64,000 nt of DNA from assembly GCF_016632335.1 (NCBI RefSeq), contig NZ_JAEPBG010000009.1:1-64000 (forward strand), written 5' to 3'. Origin of the DNA: Noviherbaspirillum pedocola. GTDB lineage: Bacteria; Pseudomonadota; Gammaproteobacteria; Burkholderiales; Burkholderiaceae_D. The position numbers were made by a program, and so were the translations under genes. Shown one piece after another: positions 41,648 to 51,375 of this stretch. The notes beneath the pieces are model-generated. The model saw only the letters and a program-made list of their open reading frames with translations, was not told the DNA's origin and ran no database searches. Position 1 is the stretch's first letter. Every line of letters begins with the position of its first letter.

Positions 41648-42451
41648 ATGAAGCTGTCTGTATCCAGTATGTCTCTTTTCCACCGCGTTCGATTTGTGCT
41701 GGTCGAAACCAGTCGGCCGGGCAACGTCGGCGCTGCAGCGCGGGCTCTGAAAACCATGGGATTTTCCGAGTTGTTCCTGGTCGCTCCGCGTGACCCCGAC
41801 CCCCGGTCTCATGAGGAAGCGCTGGCATTCGCCAGCGGCGCCACCGACGTTTTGGCGCGCGCGCGCATCGTCAGTACTGTCGACGAGGCGTTGGCCGGCT
41901 GCAATTTTGCCGCTGCAGTCAGCGCGCGCCTGCGCGAATATTCCCCGCCGGTGACGACGCCGCGCGATTTCACGGCCCAGCTTGCCGCCGATGCGAAACT
42001 GACAGCGGCAATCATCTTCGGAAATGAACGCTTCGGTTTGCCGAACGAGCTGGTCGCACGCTGCAACGTGCTGATCAATATTCCGGCCAATCCCGACTAT
42101 TCATCGCTGAACCTGGCTCAGGCAGTGCAGGTGCTGGCCTACGAGTGTCGCTTGGCCACGGTCGGAAATGCGCTGCCGGAAACAGCCATCGGATTCAAGG
42201 GCGTGTCGGCGGACGTCGACCAGGTCGAAGGCATGTATGCCCATCTCGAACAGGCGTTGGTTGCGCTGGGATTTCTGGATCCGAGCAATCCGAAGAAGTT
42301 GATGCCGCGTTTGAAGCGCATGTTCTCCAGGGCTGGATTGGAAGTCGAAGAAGTCAATATCCTGCGCGGCATCGCGCGGCAGATTCTGGACGCGCATCCT
42401 GCAAACCCGGACGCGGTCATGGATGCTAAGCGCAAGCAGGGAGAAGAGTAA
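41648..42451 (+). CDS. trmJ: tRNA/rRNA methyltransferase TrmJ (SpoU/TrmH family)
   Basis: 267 residues from 41648. A second ATG at 41669 is equally plausible and neither has a clear ribosome site. SPOUT knot motifs: [20 protein letters not shown] (motif 1), [18 protein letters not shown] (motif 2) and [15 protein letters not shown] (motif 3). A C-terminal helical extension ([17 protein letters not shown]) is usual for TrmJ. It 2'-O-methylates nucleotide 32 of tRNAs using S-adenosylmethionine. Confidence 0.9.
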   Translation: MKLSVSSMSLFHRVRFVLVETSRPGNVGAAARALKTMGFSELFLVAPRDPDPRSHEEALAFASGATDVLARARIVSTVDEALAGCNFAAAVSARLREYSPPVTTPRDFTAQLAADAKLTAAIIFGNERFGLPNELVARCNVLINIPANPDYSSLNLAQAVQVLAYECRLATVGNALPETAIGFKGVSADVDQVEGMYAHLEQALVALGFLDPSNPKKLMPRLKRMFSRAGLEVEEVNILRGIARQILDAHPANPDAVMDAKRKQGEE

Positions 42452-42478
42452 GAGCAGTGCCAGGGAGTGGACAGCTGC

Positions 42479-42512
42479 GCCGCGCCAGAATGGCTGGCGC
42501 GGCTTTCAATTT
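42479..42512. terminator. Hairpin terminator between convergent trmJ and lexA
   Basis: GCCGCGCCAG (42479-42488) pairs perfectly with CTGGCGCGGC (42494-42503), then TTTC. It probably serves trmJ and possibly lexA. Confidence 0.65.
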
Positions 42513-42548
42513 CCCGGACCCGGATGAAGCCGGGCCGGCATGCAATGA

Positions 42549-43232
42549 TTAATTCCAGGAGCGCAAGAGTCCGACCGCCAGCCCTTCAAGCGCGAATTCA
42601 TCGCGCCCGGCTTCAACGCGTATCGGTTCGAAGTCGGGATTTTCAGGCAGCAACTCGATCAGCGAGCCCGACCTCTGATAACGCTTGACCGTGACTTCAT
42701 CGCCAAGACGTGCCACCACGATCTGTCCATTCTTGGCGCTATCCGCCTTTTTCACGGCAAGCAAATCACCATCCATGATGCCGGCATCGCGCATCGACAT
42801 GCCCCGCACCTTCAGCAGGTAATCGGGACGGCTTTTAAATAGAGTCGGATCGACGGTGTACTGCGCATCGATATGCTCCTGCGCGAGAATCGGCGACCCA
42901 GCGGCGACTCGGCCTACCAGCGGCAGCGTCATCTGCATCGCCCCGGGATGCATGATCGGATGCGCGTCGGGGTTGTCCTTCAGCAGAGTGTGTGCATGGG
43001 AGTGCGAGCGGGAAGCGAAAGAATCTCGCAGACGAATTCCGCGCGAGGTACCAGGAAAAATTTCGATGGCGCCCTTGCGCGCAAGCGCCTGCAGATGTTC
43101 TTCCGCAGCATTGGCGGAACGGAAACCAAGCTCCTTGGCGATTTCGGCACGCGTGGGAGGGAAGCCCGTCTTTTCGATGGCATCCCGGATCAACCTGAGG
43201 ATTTGCTCCTGGCGGGCAGTGAGTTTGAGCAT
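42549..43232 (-). CDS. lexA: LexA SOS repressor / self-cleaving protease
   Basis: 227 residues from the ATG at 43232 ([12 protein letters not shown]), supported by AAGGTG upstream. A GTG three codons earlier is possible. The N-terminal winged helix contains [20 protein letters not shown]. The cleavage site is in [11 protein letters not shown] (Ala-Gly), the catalytic Ser in [11 protein letters not shown] and the Lys in [12 protein letters not shown]. It represses SOS genes. Its own promoter carries a perfect box at 43306. The kinase operon at 16.7 kb may also be a target. Confidence 0.95.
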   Translation of the reverse strand: MLKLTARQEQILRLIRDAIEKTGFPPTRAEIAKELGFRSANAAEEHLQALARKGAIEIFPGTSRGIRLRDSFASRSHSHAHTLLKDNPDAHPIMHPGAMQMTLPLVGRVAAGSPILAQEHIDAQYTVDPTLFKSRPDYLLKVRGMSMRDAGIMDGDLLAVKKADSAKNGQIVVARLGDEVTVKRYQRSGSLIELLPENPDFEPIRVEAGRDEFALEGLAVGLLRSWN

Positions 43233-43305
43233 GAAATGCACCTTGATTTAAGGGCGTCAGGGAAGCTGAACGACGATGATCGACAATGTGTCTGGGAAAA
43301 GTCGC

Positions 43306-43321
43306 CTGTATTTTTATACAG
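43306..43321. promoter_or_regulatory. LexA (SOS) box upstream of lexA
   Basis: CTGTATTTTTATACAG: CTGT and ACAG arms around eight AT-only bases, a perfect match to the proteobacterial SOS consensus, 74 bases upstream of the lexA start. Confidence 0.9.
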
Positions 43322-43397
43322 TGAACGCTGAAAAGCAAGACAATTGACATCAGAATTTAATCGGTCATCGAAAAGTCCGTACGGAATCGATTAAAGC

Positions 43398-43426
43398 TTG
43401 AGCCGCAGTTGCGTTTCGCGTATGAT
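43398..43426 (+). promoter_or_regulatory. Sigma70-type promoter of the rpsF operon
   Basis: TTGAGC (43398-43403) and TATGAT (43421-43426) are separated by 17 bases, giving transcription start near 43433 and a leader of about 70 bases before rpsF. Confidence 0.7.
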
Positions 43427-43442
43427 CGCGGGTTTTCCTCTT

Positions 43443-43471
43443 CCCACACCCGTCCTGACGCCGGGGTGGGC
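43443..43471 (+). promoter_or_regulatory. rpsF leader hairpin, possible S6:S18-binding autoregulatory element
   Basis: CCCAC-ACCC (43443 on) can pair with GGGGTGGG (to 43470), with CCG residues near the loop. Leaders of rpsF in many bacteria carry a conserved S6:S18-binding hairpin with a CCG feature. The match here is by position and shape only. Confidence 0.45.
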
Positions 43472-43501
43472 GATTTGTTAATCCGTCCAAAAGGAGTTTG
43501 C

Positions 43502-43870
43502 ATGCGTCACTATGAAATCGTTTTCATCGTCCATCCGGACCAGAGCGAGCAGGTCCCGGCGATGATCGAGCGCTACAAGGGCATCGTCACCAGCCGCGGC
43601 GGCAAGGTTCACCGCGTTGAAGACTGGGGTCGTCGCCAGATGGCCTACATGATCCAGAAGCTCGCCAAGGCGCACTACGTCTGCCTGAACATCGAATGCG
43701 ACAGCGAAACGCTGGCGGAAATCGAAACCGGCTTCAAGTTCAACGACGCCGTCCTGCGCCACCTGACCGTCAAGATGAAGCGCGCCGAAACCAATCCTTC
43801 CCCGATGATGAAAGCGGTGCAGAAGGAAGACGCCGCGAAGACCCATCGCGCGGAAGCTTCGGCCAGCTAA
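43502..43870 (+). CDS. rpsF: 30S ribosomal protein S6
   Basis: 122 residues from the ATG at 43502 ([20 protein letters not shown]) with AAGGAG upstream. The family block [20 protein letters not shown] is present. First gene of the S6-PriB-S18-L9 operon. S6 binds S18 in the platform of the small subunit. Confidence 0.97.
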   Translation: MRHYEIVFIVHPDQSEQVPAMIERYKGIVTSRGGKVHRVEDWGRRQMAYMIQKLAKAHYVCLNIECDSETLAEIETGFKFNDAVLRHLTVKMKRAETNPSPMMKAVQKEDAAKTHRAEASAS

Positions 43871-43891
43871 GACGGGGGCACAGCCCTTAGC

Positions 43892-44206
43892 GTGAATCAG
43901 TTTCAGTTCGTTGCGACCATTGCCGAGCGCGAAGTCTTGCGCTACACCCCGGCAGGAATCCCGATCGTTTCAGCCCGGCTGCAGCATGTTTCGCAGCAGA
44001 CCGAGGCGAGAATCGAAAGACAGGTAGAGTTTGAAATTCCCGCGATCGCCGCGGGCGAGATTTCCGGCAGATTCAACCATGCCGATCTCGGCGGCATCTA
44101 CCGCTTCTCCGGTTTCCTGGCGCGCAAGAATCGCAACAGTAAAAGCCTCGTTTTTCATGTCACTGATTTCGAGGCGTACACCAAACAGACAGATACAGGA
44201 GCCTGA
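43892..44206 (+). CDS. priB: Primosomal replication protein N (PriB)
   Basis: 104 residues from a GTG at 43892, an OB-fold protein ([57 protein letters not shown]). It binds single-stranded DNA and helps PriA restart replication. Encoded between rpsF and rpsR as in most betaproteobacteria. Confidence 0.93.
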   Translation: MNQFQFVATIAEREVLRYTPAGIPIVSARLQHVSQQTEARIERQVEFEIPAIAAGEISGRFNHADLGGIYRFSGFLARKNRNSKSLVFHVTDFEAYTKQTDTGA

Positions 44207-44208
44207 AC

Positions 44209-44493
44209 ATGGCATTCGGTAAAAAATTCGACAAGAGCAAACTCAAGGAAAAGCGCAAGCAGCAGAACCCGCTGTTCAAGCGCAAGAAATTCTGCCGCTT
44301 CACCGCCGCCAAGGTTGAGCAGGTTGACTACAAGGACGTCGACACCCTGAAGGACTTCGTCCAGGAAAACGGCAAAATCATGCCGGCTCGCCTGACCGGC
44401 ACCCGCGCTCACTACCAGCGCCAGGTTGACACCGCGATCAAGCGCGCCCGTTATCTCGCGCTGCTGCCGTACACCGACCTGCACAACGCGTAA
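44209..44493 (+). CDS. rpsR: 30S ribosomal protein S18
   Basis: 94 residues. The core [40 protein letters not shown] and [20 protein letters not shown] is standard. It starts two bases after priB stops. The N-terminal extension is basic. Confidence 0.97.
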   Translation: MAFGKKFDKSKLKEKRKQQNPLFKRKKFCRFTAAKVEQVDYKDVDTLKDFVQENGKIMPARLTGTRAHYQRQVDTAIKRARYLALLPYTDLHNA

Positions 44494-44518
44494 GCGGCGA
44501 CTGAACTAGGAGAAAAAC

Positions 44519-44971
44519 ATGCAAGTCATTCTGTTGGATAAAGTCGTCAACCTGGGCAACCTGGGCGATGTGGTGAAAGTCAAGGACGGTTATGCACGTA
44601 ACTTCCTGATCCCGAACAAGAAGGCCCGCCGTGCCACCGACGCTGCGATCGCTGAATTCGAAGTGCGTCGCGCCGACCTGGAAAAAGCCGCTTCCGAGCG
44701 CCTGTCCGCTGCCCAGGCGCAAGGCGAGAAGCTGAACGGTCTGACCGTTCAGATTTCGCAGAAAGCCGGCGTTGATGGTCGCCTGTTCGGTTCCGTTACC
44801 AATGCCGACATCGCCGAAGCGCTGACGAAGCAGGGCTTCCCGGTCGAGAAAGCGCAGGTTCGCCTGCCGCAAGGTCCGCTGAAGGTTGTTGGCGATCATC
44901 CGGTCACGGTCTCGCTGCACACCGATGTCCTGTCCGACGTCACGGTTTCCGTGCTCGGCGAACACGCGTAA
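44519..44971 (+). CDS. rplI: 50S ribosomal protein L9
   Basis: 150 residues, ATG at 44519 after [25 protein letters not shown] and [16 protein letters not shown] form the rRNA-binding N-domain, followed by the long connecting helix and the C-domain ending [17 protein letters not shown]. Last gene of the operon. Confidence 0.97.
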   Translation: MQVILLDKVVNLGNLGDVVKVKDGYARNFLIPNKKARRATDAAIAEFEVRRADLEKAASERLSAAQAQGEKLNGLTVQISQKAGVDGRLFGSVTNADIAEALTKQGFPVEKAQVRLPQGPLKVVGDHPVTVSLHTDVLSDVTVSVLGEHA

Positions 44972-44992
44972 TAAAGCCTTTCTGGCGAATAA

Positions 44993-45020
44993 AAAACCGG
45001 GAAATTTCCCGGTTTTTTTT
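44993..45020 (+). terminator. Rho-independent terminator of the rpsF-rplI operon
   Basis: AAACCGGGAAATTTCCCGGT stem-loop followed by eight T residues, 22 bases after rplI. Confidence 0.9.
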
Positions 45021-45043
45021 CGTCCATCGGCTTTCTGACCGCC

Positions 45044-45487
45044 TTATGTGTTGCTGATCATTCTGCGCAGAAAGCTCTTGAACTGGTCGATTTCTTCCGG
45101 GCTGAAGCCGCGCAGGTGATGGTTGAGCGCATCGATTGCCACGCGAGTCATTTGATCGGCCTGTGACTTGCCCTTTTCGGTGAGACTGACTTCAATGACG
45201 CGCCGATCGGCATTGCTGCGCAGGCGCCGGATGAAACCTTTTTCCTCAAGACGGTCGAGCGCGCGCGTCATCGCGCCGGTATCAATCACCATCTCTCGCG
45301 CCAGGTCGGCCGCCGTATTGGCATGGCCATGCAGCAGCCGCAGGAAAATGCCGAGCTGAGCATGCGTCATGTCGAATTCGGCAAGTGCTCTGTCCACGGT
45401 CGTGGTCAGTTGGCCGCCCGCGCGCTTGATCAGGTAACCGATGCTTTCATCGGGCGAGTAGGTGTCCAGGCGGTAAGCGTCGCTCAT
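45044..45487 (-). CDS. MarR-family transcriptional regulator
   Basis: 147 residues from the ATG at 45487 (MSDAYRLDTYSPDES). The longer frame upstream has no support. Winged helix with TAADLAREMVIDTGAMTRAL, DRLEEKGFIRRLRSNADRRV and IEVSLTEKGKSQ. No obvious efflux or catabolic partner adjoins, so the target is unknown. Confidence 0.85.
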   Translation of the reverse strand: MSDAYRLDTYSPDESIGYLIKRAGGQLTTTVDRALAEFDMTHAQLGIFLRLLHGHANTAADLAREMVIDTGAMTRALDRLEEKGFIRRLRSNADRRVIEVSLTEKGKSQADQMTRVAIDALNHHLRGFSPEEIDQFKSFLRRMISNT

Positions 45488-45634
45488 CGGTGTCGGAAGG
45501 AGAAGGGTGGCTCCCAATGTAACGAGGGGAGGCCGGGTTGGCAAGGGCGCTTGCTGGAAAAAATGCCATGAAGAAAATAATTTCGGGCGATATGCAGTGT
45601 GGCAGCAAAGATCGAGCGGGTATAATGGCGCGCC

Positions 45635-47020
45635 ATGAATAGCCGTTCCGATCCGCAAGTCGATTCCCTCCGCATCCCGCCGCATTCCATCGAAGCAGAA
45701 CAGTCCGTACTAGGCGGCTTGTTGCTCGACAATGCTGCCTGGGATCGCATCGCCGATTTTGTTTCCCAGGAAGATTTCTACCGCTACGATCACCGCATCA
45801 TTTTTCAGTCCATCGTCAAGCTGATCAACGAGTCCAAGCCAGCTGACGTCATTACCGTTTATGAAGCGCTCGCTTCCACAGGCAAGGCCGAGGAAGTGGG
45901 CGGTCTGTCCTACCTGAATGCGCTGGCGCAGAACACACCGTCGGCGGCCAATATCCGGCGCTATGCCGAGATCGTCCGCGACCGTGGTGTGCTGCGCAAG
46001 CTGATTACCGTGTCTGATGAGATTTCGGGCGCCGCCTTCAATCCGCAGGGCAAGGAAGTCAAGCAGATGCTTGACGAAGCCGAAGCCAAGATTTTCGCGA
46101 TTGCGGAAGAGGGCGCGCGCGGCGCCAAGGGTTTCATGGAAATCCAGCCGCTGCTGACCCAGGTGGTGGAACGCATCGACGAGCTCTACAATCGCGACAG
46201 CACCAGCGACATCACCGGCGTGCCCACCGGCTTTACCGATCTGGATCGGATGACCTCAGGCTTGCAGCCCGGCGACCTGGTCATCGTTGCCGGTCGCCCC
46301 TCGATGGGCAAGACCGCGTTCTCGATCAACATTGGCGAGAACGTGGCCATCGACAGCGGTTTGCCGGTCGCGGTGTTTTCCATGGAGATGGGCGGCGCGC
46401 AGCTCGCTATGCGTATGCTCGGCTCGGTCGGCCGTCTCGACCAGCATCGTCTGCGTACCGGCCGCCTCAATGACGAGGACTGGCCGCGGCTGACGCACGC
46501 GATCCAGAAGATGAACGACGCCCAGCTGTATATCGATGAAACACCGGCACTGTCCTCGATCGAACTGCGCGCGCGCTCGCGTCGGCTGTCACGGCAATGT
46601 GGCAAGCTCGGCCTGATCATCGTCGACTACCTGCAGCTGATGTCGGCCAACTCGGCTGGCGAGAACCGTGCAACCGAGATCTCGGAGATCTCGCGTAACC
46701 TGAAGGGTCTGGCCAAGGAGCTGAACTGCCCGGTCATTGCCTTGTCACAGTTGAACCGTTCGCTCGAGCAGCGACCGAACAAGCGCCCGGTCATGTCGGA
46801 CTTGCGCGAATCGGGCGCCATCGAGCAGGACGCCGACGTGATCCTGTTCATTTATCGTGACGAAGTCTATAACCCGGATTCACCGGATAAGGGCACCGCG
46901 GAAATCATCATCGGCAAGCAGCGTAACGGTCCGATCGGCGCGGTGCGGCTGACCTTCCTTGGCCAGTTCACCAAGTTCGACAATTACACCGGCGGCTCCG
47001 CCATCTTCAGCAATGAATAA
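45635..47020 (+). CDS. dnaB: Replicative DNA helicase DnaB
   Basis: 461 residues. N-terminal domain PHSIEAEQSVLGGLLLDN, linker, then RecA-like ATPase with Walker A VIVAGRPSMGKTAF, Walker B LIIVDYLQLM and LSQLNRSLEQRPNKRPVMSD, the H4-type motif. Hexameric helicase at the fork. No intein is present. Confidence 0.96.
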   Translation: MNSRSDPQVDSLRIPPHSIEAEQSVLGGLLLDNAAWDRIADFVSQEDFYRYDHRIIFQSIVKLINESKPADVITVYEALASTGKAEEVGGLSYLNALAQNTPSAANIRRYAEIVRDRGVLRKLITVSDEISGAAFNPQGKEVKQMLDEAEAKIFAIAEEGARGAKGFMEIQPLLTQVVERIDELYNRDSTSDITGVPTGFTDLDRMTSGLQPGDLVIVAGRPSMGKTAFSINIGENVAIDSGLPVAVFSMEMGGAQLAMRMLGSVGRLDQHRLRTGRLNDEDWPRLTHAIQKMNDAQLYIDETPALSSIELRARSRRLSRQCGKLGLIIVDYLQLMSANSAGENRATEISEISRNLKGLAKELNCPVIALSQLNRSLEQRPNKRPVMSDLRESGAIEQDADVILFIYRDEVYNPDSPDKGTAEIIIGKQRNGPIGAVRLTFLGQFTKFDNYTGGSAIFSNE

Positions 47021-47076
47021 AGCCCGCAGCGAGGCAATGACGCTGCGATGAAGACAACCTTACACAACGACAAATC

Positions 47077-47703
47077 ATGTTCGGACGCCTGATGCCCAAC
47101 GAGGGCAAATTCTTCGATTATTTCAACCAGCATGCGGACCTGTGCATCAAGGGCGCGCGCGAGATGCTTGGCCTGATGTCCAACTTCGATGATCTGGAAA
47201 ACCGGGCGCATGTCATCGAAGGCATCGAGAAGCAGGCCGACAAGGTCACCCACGACACCCTCGAGCTGTTGCACAAGACCTTCATCACGCCGCTGGACCG
47301 GGACGATATCCACCAGCTGATCACCCGCATGGATGACATCCTCGATCTGCTCGAGGATGCGGCGCAGACCGTCTCGCTGTACGACATCAAGGCCGTAACG
47401 CCCGAGGCCAAGCGCCTGGCCGAGCTGTGCCTGTCCTGCACCGAGAAGGTCAAGGCTGCGGTGAGCCTGCTGCACAACATGGACAATTCCCGCCAGATTC
47501 TCGAGCTGTGCCAGGAGATCGACCGGCTGGAATCGGATGCGGACCACGTGATGCGCGCCGCGATGTCCAAGCTGTTCCGCGACGAGCCGGACGTGCGCAA
47601 CCTGATCAAGCTGAAGGCCATCTATGAAATTCTCGAAAGCGTGACTGACCGCTGCGAGGACGTGGCCAACATCCTCGAAGGCATCATCGTCGAGAACGCC
47701 TGA
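47077..47703 (+). CDS. DUF47/PhoU-like phosphate transport accessory protein
   Basis: 208 residues, all helical: GRLMPNEGKFFDYFNQHADL, RAHVIEGIEKQADKVTHDTL, ITRMDDILDLLEDAAQTVSL, RLESDADHVMRAAMSKLFRD. The PhoU-like family with paired acidic metal sites (ExxD). It precedes pit by about 130 bases, the common pairing in which it regulates the transporter. Confidence 0.9.
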   Translation: MFGRLMPNEGKFFDYFNQHADLCIKGAREMLGLMSNFDDLENRAHVIEGIEKQADKVTHDTLELLHKTFITPLDRDDIHQLITRMDDILDLLEDAAQTVSLYDIKAVTPEAKRLAELCLSCTEKVKAAVSLLHNMDNSRQILELCQEIDRLESDADHVMRAAMSKLFRDEPDVRNLIKLKAIYEILESVTDRCEDVANILEGIIVENA

Positions 47704-47829
47704 GCGTCGAAGACGGTTGCGGCCCAGCCGCAGGATTCGCTCCGGCAGTGTCTTGCATCACCCGTTCGCATGAGGCGGACGGTGTCATCCAGGGCTCTGG
47801 CGCAGGTACCCATTCATCCAACAACACAC

Positions 47830-48837
47830 ATGCATACCATCCAGATCAGCATCTACACCCTTGGGTTACTGGTCGCGCTCGCGCTGATATTCGACTTCAT
47901 GAATGGCTTCCACGACGCCGCCAACGCCATTGCCACCGTAGTGTCGACCGGCGTGCTGAAACCGCAGACCGCGGTGTTGGTTGCCGCCGTGTTCAACTTC
48001 GTCGCCATCCTGGTATTTCATCTCAAGGTGGCAACCACTGTCGGCAAGGGGACCGTCGATCCGGCCATCGTTGATCATTATGTGATCTTCGGCGCGCTCG
48101 TCGGCGCCATCGTGTGGAATGTGCTGACCTGGTATTACGGCATTCCGTCCTCGTCTTCGCATGCGCTGATTGGCGGCCTGGTGGGCGCGGCCGTTGCCAA
48201 GTCCGGAACCGGCTCGCTGGTTGCCAGCGGCCTGTTCAAGACCATCCTGTTCATCGTGCTGTCGCCGCTGCTCGGCTTCGTGTTCGGCTCGATCATGATG
48301 ATCCTGGTGTCCTGGATCTTCGTGAATGCCACGCCGCGTCGCATCGACCGCTGGTTTCGCCGCCTGCAGCTGCTCTCTGCTTCGATGTACAGCCTCGGTC
48401 ATGGCGGCAACGATGCGCAGAAGACGATGGGCATCATCTGGATGCTGCTGATCGTGGCAGGTCAAACCGATGCCGATGCCGGCATGCCCTGGTGGGTCGT
48501 GGTCGCATGCTATACCGCGATCAGCCTCGGTACGCTGCTCGGCGGCTGGCGCATCGTCAAGACCATGGGCCAGAAGATCACCAAGCTCAAGCCGGTAGGC
48601 GGCTTCTGCGCCGAAACCGGCGGCGCGATCACGCTGTTCATGGCCACCTGGCTGGGCGTGCCGGTGTCGACTACGCACACTATCACCGGCGCGATCGTTG
48701 GCGTGGGTGCGTCGCGCAAGGTGACCGCCGTGCGCTGGGGCGTAGCCGGCAACATCGTCTGGGCATGGATCTTCACCATCCCGGCATCGGCATTCATGGC
48801 GGCGATCGCCTGGTACATCGGCACGCTCGTGCTCTGA
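47830..48837 (+). CDS. pit: Inorganic phosphate transporter (PiT family)
   Basis: 335 residues from the ATG at 47830. Duplicated PHO-4 motifs: FDFMNGFHDAANAIATVVST near the N-terminus and SLGHGGNDAQKTMGIIWMLL in the second half. The sequence GVPVSTTHTITGAIVGVGAS is also typical. About ten membrane helices. It imports phosphate (as metal-phosphate) with protons. Confidence 0.93.
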   Translation: MHTIQISIYTLGLLVALALIFDFMNGFHDAANAIATVVSTGVLKPQTAVLVAAVFNFVAILVFHLKVATTVGKGTVDPAIVDHYVIFGALVGAIVWNVLTWYYGIPSSSSHALIGGLVGAAVAKSGTGSLVASGLFKTILFIVLSPLLGFVFGSIMMILVSWIFVNATPRRIDRWFRRLQLLSASMYSLGHGGNDAQKTMGIIWMLLIVAGQTDADAGMPWWVVVACYTAISLGTLLGGWRIVKTMGQKITKLKPVGGFCAETGGAITLFMATWLGVPVSTTHTITGAIVGVGASRKVTAVRWGVAGNIVWAWIFTIPASAFMAAIAWYIGTLVL

Positions 48838-48882
48838 GGCCTATCCCCGTGCGGGCGCTGCCCGCCATGCATGGAATGAAAA

Positions 48883-48907
48883 AAGCCCCGCATCGCGGGG
48901 CTTTTGT
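48883..48907. terminator. Bidirectional terminator between convergent pit and phoH
   Basis: AAAAGCCCCGCATCGCGGGG followed by CTTTTG: a GC-rich stem with A residues on one side and T residues on the other. Confidence 0.85.
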
Positions 48908-48940
48908 TATGGCGCTTGCGGCGCGCTTGCGTGGCGCTGC

Positions 48941-50620
48941 TTACAGCACGTCGCTGGCGTGGTCGGCAAGCCGCGAGCGTTCCCCGCGCGCCAGCGTCAC
49001 ATGGCCGCCGTGCGACCAGCCCTTGAAGCGGTCGACCACATAGGTCAGGCCGCTCGAACCCTCGGTGAGATAGGGCGTGTCGATCTGCGCGATATTGCCG
49101 AGACAGACGATCTTCGTGCCCGGGCCAGCGCGAGTGATCAGCGTCTTCATCTGCTTCGGTGTGAGGTTCTGCGCCTCGTCGATGATCACGTACTTGCTGA
49201 CGAAGGTGCGACCACGCATGAAGTTGAGCGACTTGATCTTGATGCGCGAGCGGATCAGGTCCTGCGTCGCGGCGCGGCCCCATTCGCCGGCGTCATTGTC
49301 GGACTTGTTGAGCACTTCGAGGTTATCGTCGAAAGCGCCCATCCATGGCGACATCTTCTCTTCCTCGGTGCCCGGCAAGAAGCCGATGTCCTCGCCGACC
49401 GGCACGGTGACACGGGTGACGATGATCTCGTTGTAGGTCTTCGTTTCCAGCACCTGGGTCAGTCCCGCGGCCAGTGCCAGCAAGGTCTTGCCGGTGCCGG
49501 CCTGGCCGAGCAGGGACACGAAATCGCATTCCGGATCCATCAGCAGATTCAGCGCGAAGTTCTGCTCGCGATTGCGCGCGGTGATGCCCCAGACGCTGTT
49601 TTTGCCGTGACTGTAGTCGCGCAGCGTGCGGATCACCGCGGTCTTGCCATTGATCTCAAGCACATGGCCATAGAACGACGCTTCGCCGTTGGTCGGCTCC
49701 ATGTAGACGAACTGATTGACCAGCATGGCTGGCACCAGCGGCCCGGTCAGGCGGTAATAGGTATAGCCGGTGCCGTTCTTGCTCTCCTGCCACGACTCCA
49801 TGCCCTTGCCATGCTTGTTCCAGAAGTCGTCCGGCAGCTGCATGATGCCGCTGTAGAGCAGGTCGGTGTCTTCCAGCACATGATCGTTGAAGTATTCCTC
49901 GGCCGGCAGTCCCATCGCGCGCGCCTTGATGCGCATGTTGATGTCCTTGGACACCAGCACGATCGCGCGTCCCGGATACTGGTCTTCCAGCGCGCGCACC
50001 ACGCCCAGGATCTGGTTGTCGGCCTTGCCCACCGGCAGACCCTCGGGCAGGGTGACGTTCTGCAGCTTGGTCTGGAAGAACAGGCGGCCGCGCGCATCCT
50101 TGTTGCCGAGCTTGGCCAGCGGTATGCCCTGGTCGATGGCATTGTCGTCGGTGTCGGCCACCAGCGCGTCCAGCGTGCGTGATACCTGGCGCGCATTACG
50201 CGCGACTTCGGACATGCCCTTCTTGTGATTGTCGAGCTCTTCCAGCGTCATCATCGGCAGATAGACATCGTGCTCTTCGAAGCGGAACAGCGAGGTCGGA
50301 TCATGCATCAGGACATTGGTGTCGAGCACGAACAGCTTGCTGCCGCCAGCCTTGTCCGCCGCGCGGCTGGTGCTCGACTTCGGACGCGTTTCCACTGCCT
50401 TCAAAGATTTGCCGCGGGTCTTTTCCGCGACCGGTGTAATTGCCTTGCCACGCGCGGCCGGAGCCTCGACTGCTGGCGCGCTCGCAGGCGCACTCGCAGG
50501 TGCCGCGGCCGGCTCGAGCAACTTGATGGATGGCTTGACCGACTTGCCTTTCTCAGCCTTCGGATAATCGCTGGGGGAAAGCAGGGTGGCAGGCTTGCTG
50601 GGCAGTTTGGGCAGGGGCAT
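48941..50620 (-). CDS. PhoH2-type protein: PIN ribonuclease domain plus PhoH ATPase
   Basis: 559 residues. A Pro/Ala/Lys-rich N-terminal 90 residues, a PIN domain (KLFVLDTNVLMHDPTSLFRF, IVLVSKDINMRIKARAMGL) and a PhoH ATPase with Walker A LLGQAGTGKTLLALAAGL and Walker B YVIIDEAQNLTPKQMKTLI. PIN-PhoH fusions act as sequence-specific RNA helicase/RNases in mycobacteria. The role here is not known. Confidence 0.9.
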   Translation of the reverse strand: MPLPKLPSKPATLLSPSDYPKAEKGKSVKPSIKLLEPAAAPASAPASAPAVEAPAARGKAITPVAEKTRGKSLKAVETRPKSSTSRAADKAGGSKLFVLDTNVLMHDPTSLFRFEEHDVYLPMMTLEELDNHKKGMSEVARNARQVSRTLDALVADTDDNAIDQGIPLAKLGNKDARGRLFFQTKLQNVTLPEGLPVGKADNQILGVVRALEDQYPGRAIVLVSKDINMRIKARAMGLPAEEYFNDHVLEDTDLLYSGIMQLPDDFWNKHGKGMESWQESKNGTGYTYYRLTGPLVPAMLVNQFVYMEPTNGEASFYGHVLEINGKTAVIRTLRDYSHGKNSVWGITARNREQNFALNLLMDPECDFVSLLGQAGTGKTLLALAAGLTQVLETKTYNEIIVTRVTVPVGEDIGFLPGTEEEKMSPWMGAFDDNLEVLNKSDNDAGEWGRAATQDLIRSRIKIKSLNFMRGRTFVSKYVIIDEAQNLTPKQMKTLITRAGPGTKIVCLGNIAQIDTPYLTEGSSGLTYVVDRFKGWSHGGHVTLARGERSRLADHASDVL

Positions 50621-50672
50621 GGGATCTCAATCTTGACGAGCCTGACGGGCGATCAGGCGGTTGGCGGAAATG

Positions 50673-50758
50673 CCGGGACGGGGAAGAACATCATTCACCG
50701 TCCCGGAATGCAAAAAGCCGTTGCGGAAAAAGGAAGCATCCTTTCTCGACAACGGCTT
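50673..50758 (-). terminator. Two hairpins between bcp and phoH, first a likely terminator of bcp
   Basis: AAGCCGTTG (50715-50723) pairs with CAACGGCTT (50750-50758) across a long loop, and on the minus strand is followed by TTTTTG. A second hairpin CCGGGACGG / CCGTCCCGG spans 50673-50706. Confidence 0.6.
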
Positions 50759-50796
50759 GGGACTGAGACTTTCTACGGATTTCAATGTTTGGCGAT

Positions 50797-51273
50797 TCAG
50801 GGTAGGGCCTTCACGAATTCGAGTACTTCGTCCACGTGGCCCGGGACTTTTACTCCACGCCATTCTTTCACCAACCTGCCGGAAGCGTCAATGATGAAAG
50901 TACTGCGATCTATGCCACGGACCGCTTTGCCGTACATAGTCTTGCTTCGGATCACATCGAACATCGAGCACAGCGTTTCTTCCGGGTCGGAAATGAGCTG
51001 GAAAGGCATCTCAAGCTTTGCGCGGAAATTCTCATGCGAGCGCAGGCTGTCGCGGGAAACACCGAAAATTTCGGCATCGGCCGCCTGGAACTCCGGGTAC
51101 AGCTCGCGGAAGCGTATGCCCTCGGTCGTGCAGCCGGGCGTGTTGTCCTTCGGATAAAAGTACAGCACGATCTTCCGGCCGCGGTAATCCGAAAGGTGGA
51201 AGGTTTTATCGCTGGTCATCGCGGCGGAAAAGTCGGGCACGATGTCATCCAGCGCGGGTGGGCTCTCTACCAC
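50797..51273 (-). CDS. bcp: Peroxiredoxin of the Bcp/PrxQ family
   Basis: 158 residues from the GTG at 51273, chosen because AAGGAG lies six bases upstream. The longer frame to 51357 adds an unlikely extension. Thioredoxin fold with peroxidatic Cys in YPKDNTPGCTTEGIRFRELY. The usual resolving Cys five residues later is replaced (GCTTEGI), while a Cys in PEETLCSMFDV could serve. Reduces hydroperoxides with thioredoxin. Confidence 0.9.
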   Translation of the reverse strand: MVESPPALDDIVPDFSAAMTSDKTFHLSDYRGRKIVLYFYPKDNTPGCTTEGIRFRELYPEFQAADAEIFGVSRDSLRSHENFRAKLEMPFQLISDPEETLCSMFDVIRSKTMYGKAVRGIDRSTFIIDASGRLVKEWRGVKVPGHVDEVLEFVKALP

Positions 51274-51375
51274 AATGTTCTCCTTGTTCGTGTGGGCAGT
51301 TCCGGCGTTCGGGCGTTGGGGCGCATGTCTGGCGGGTACGGATACGGCAATGGACAAGCGACCGCGGCGCAGCGT

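Noticed and set aside
48959-50182. 407-residue plus-strand ORF
   Set aside because: Antisense shadow of the PIN-PhoH gene.
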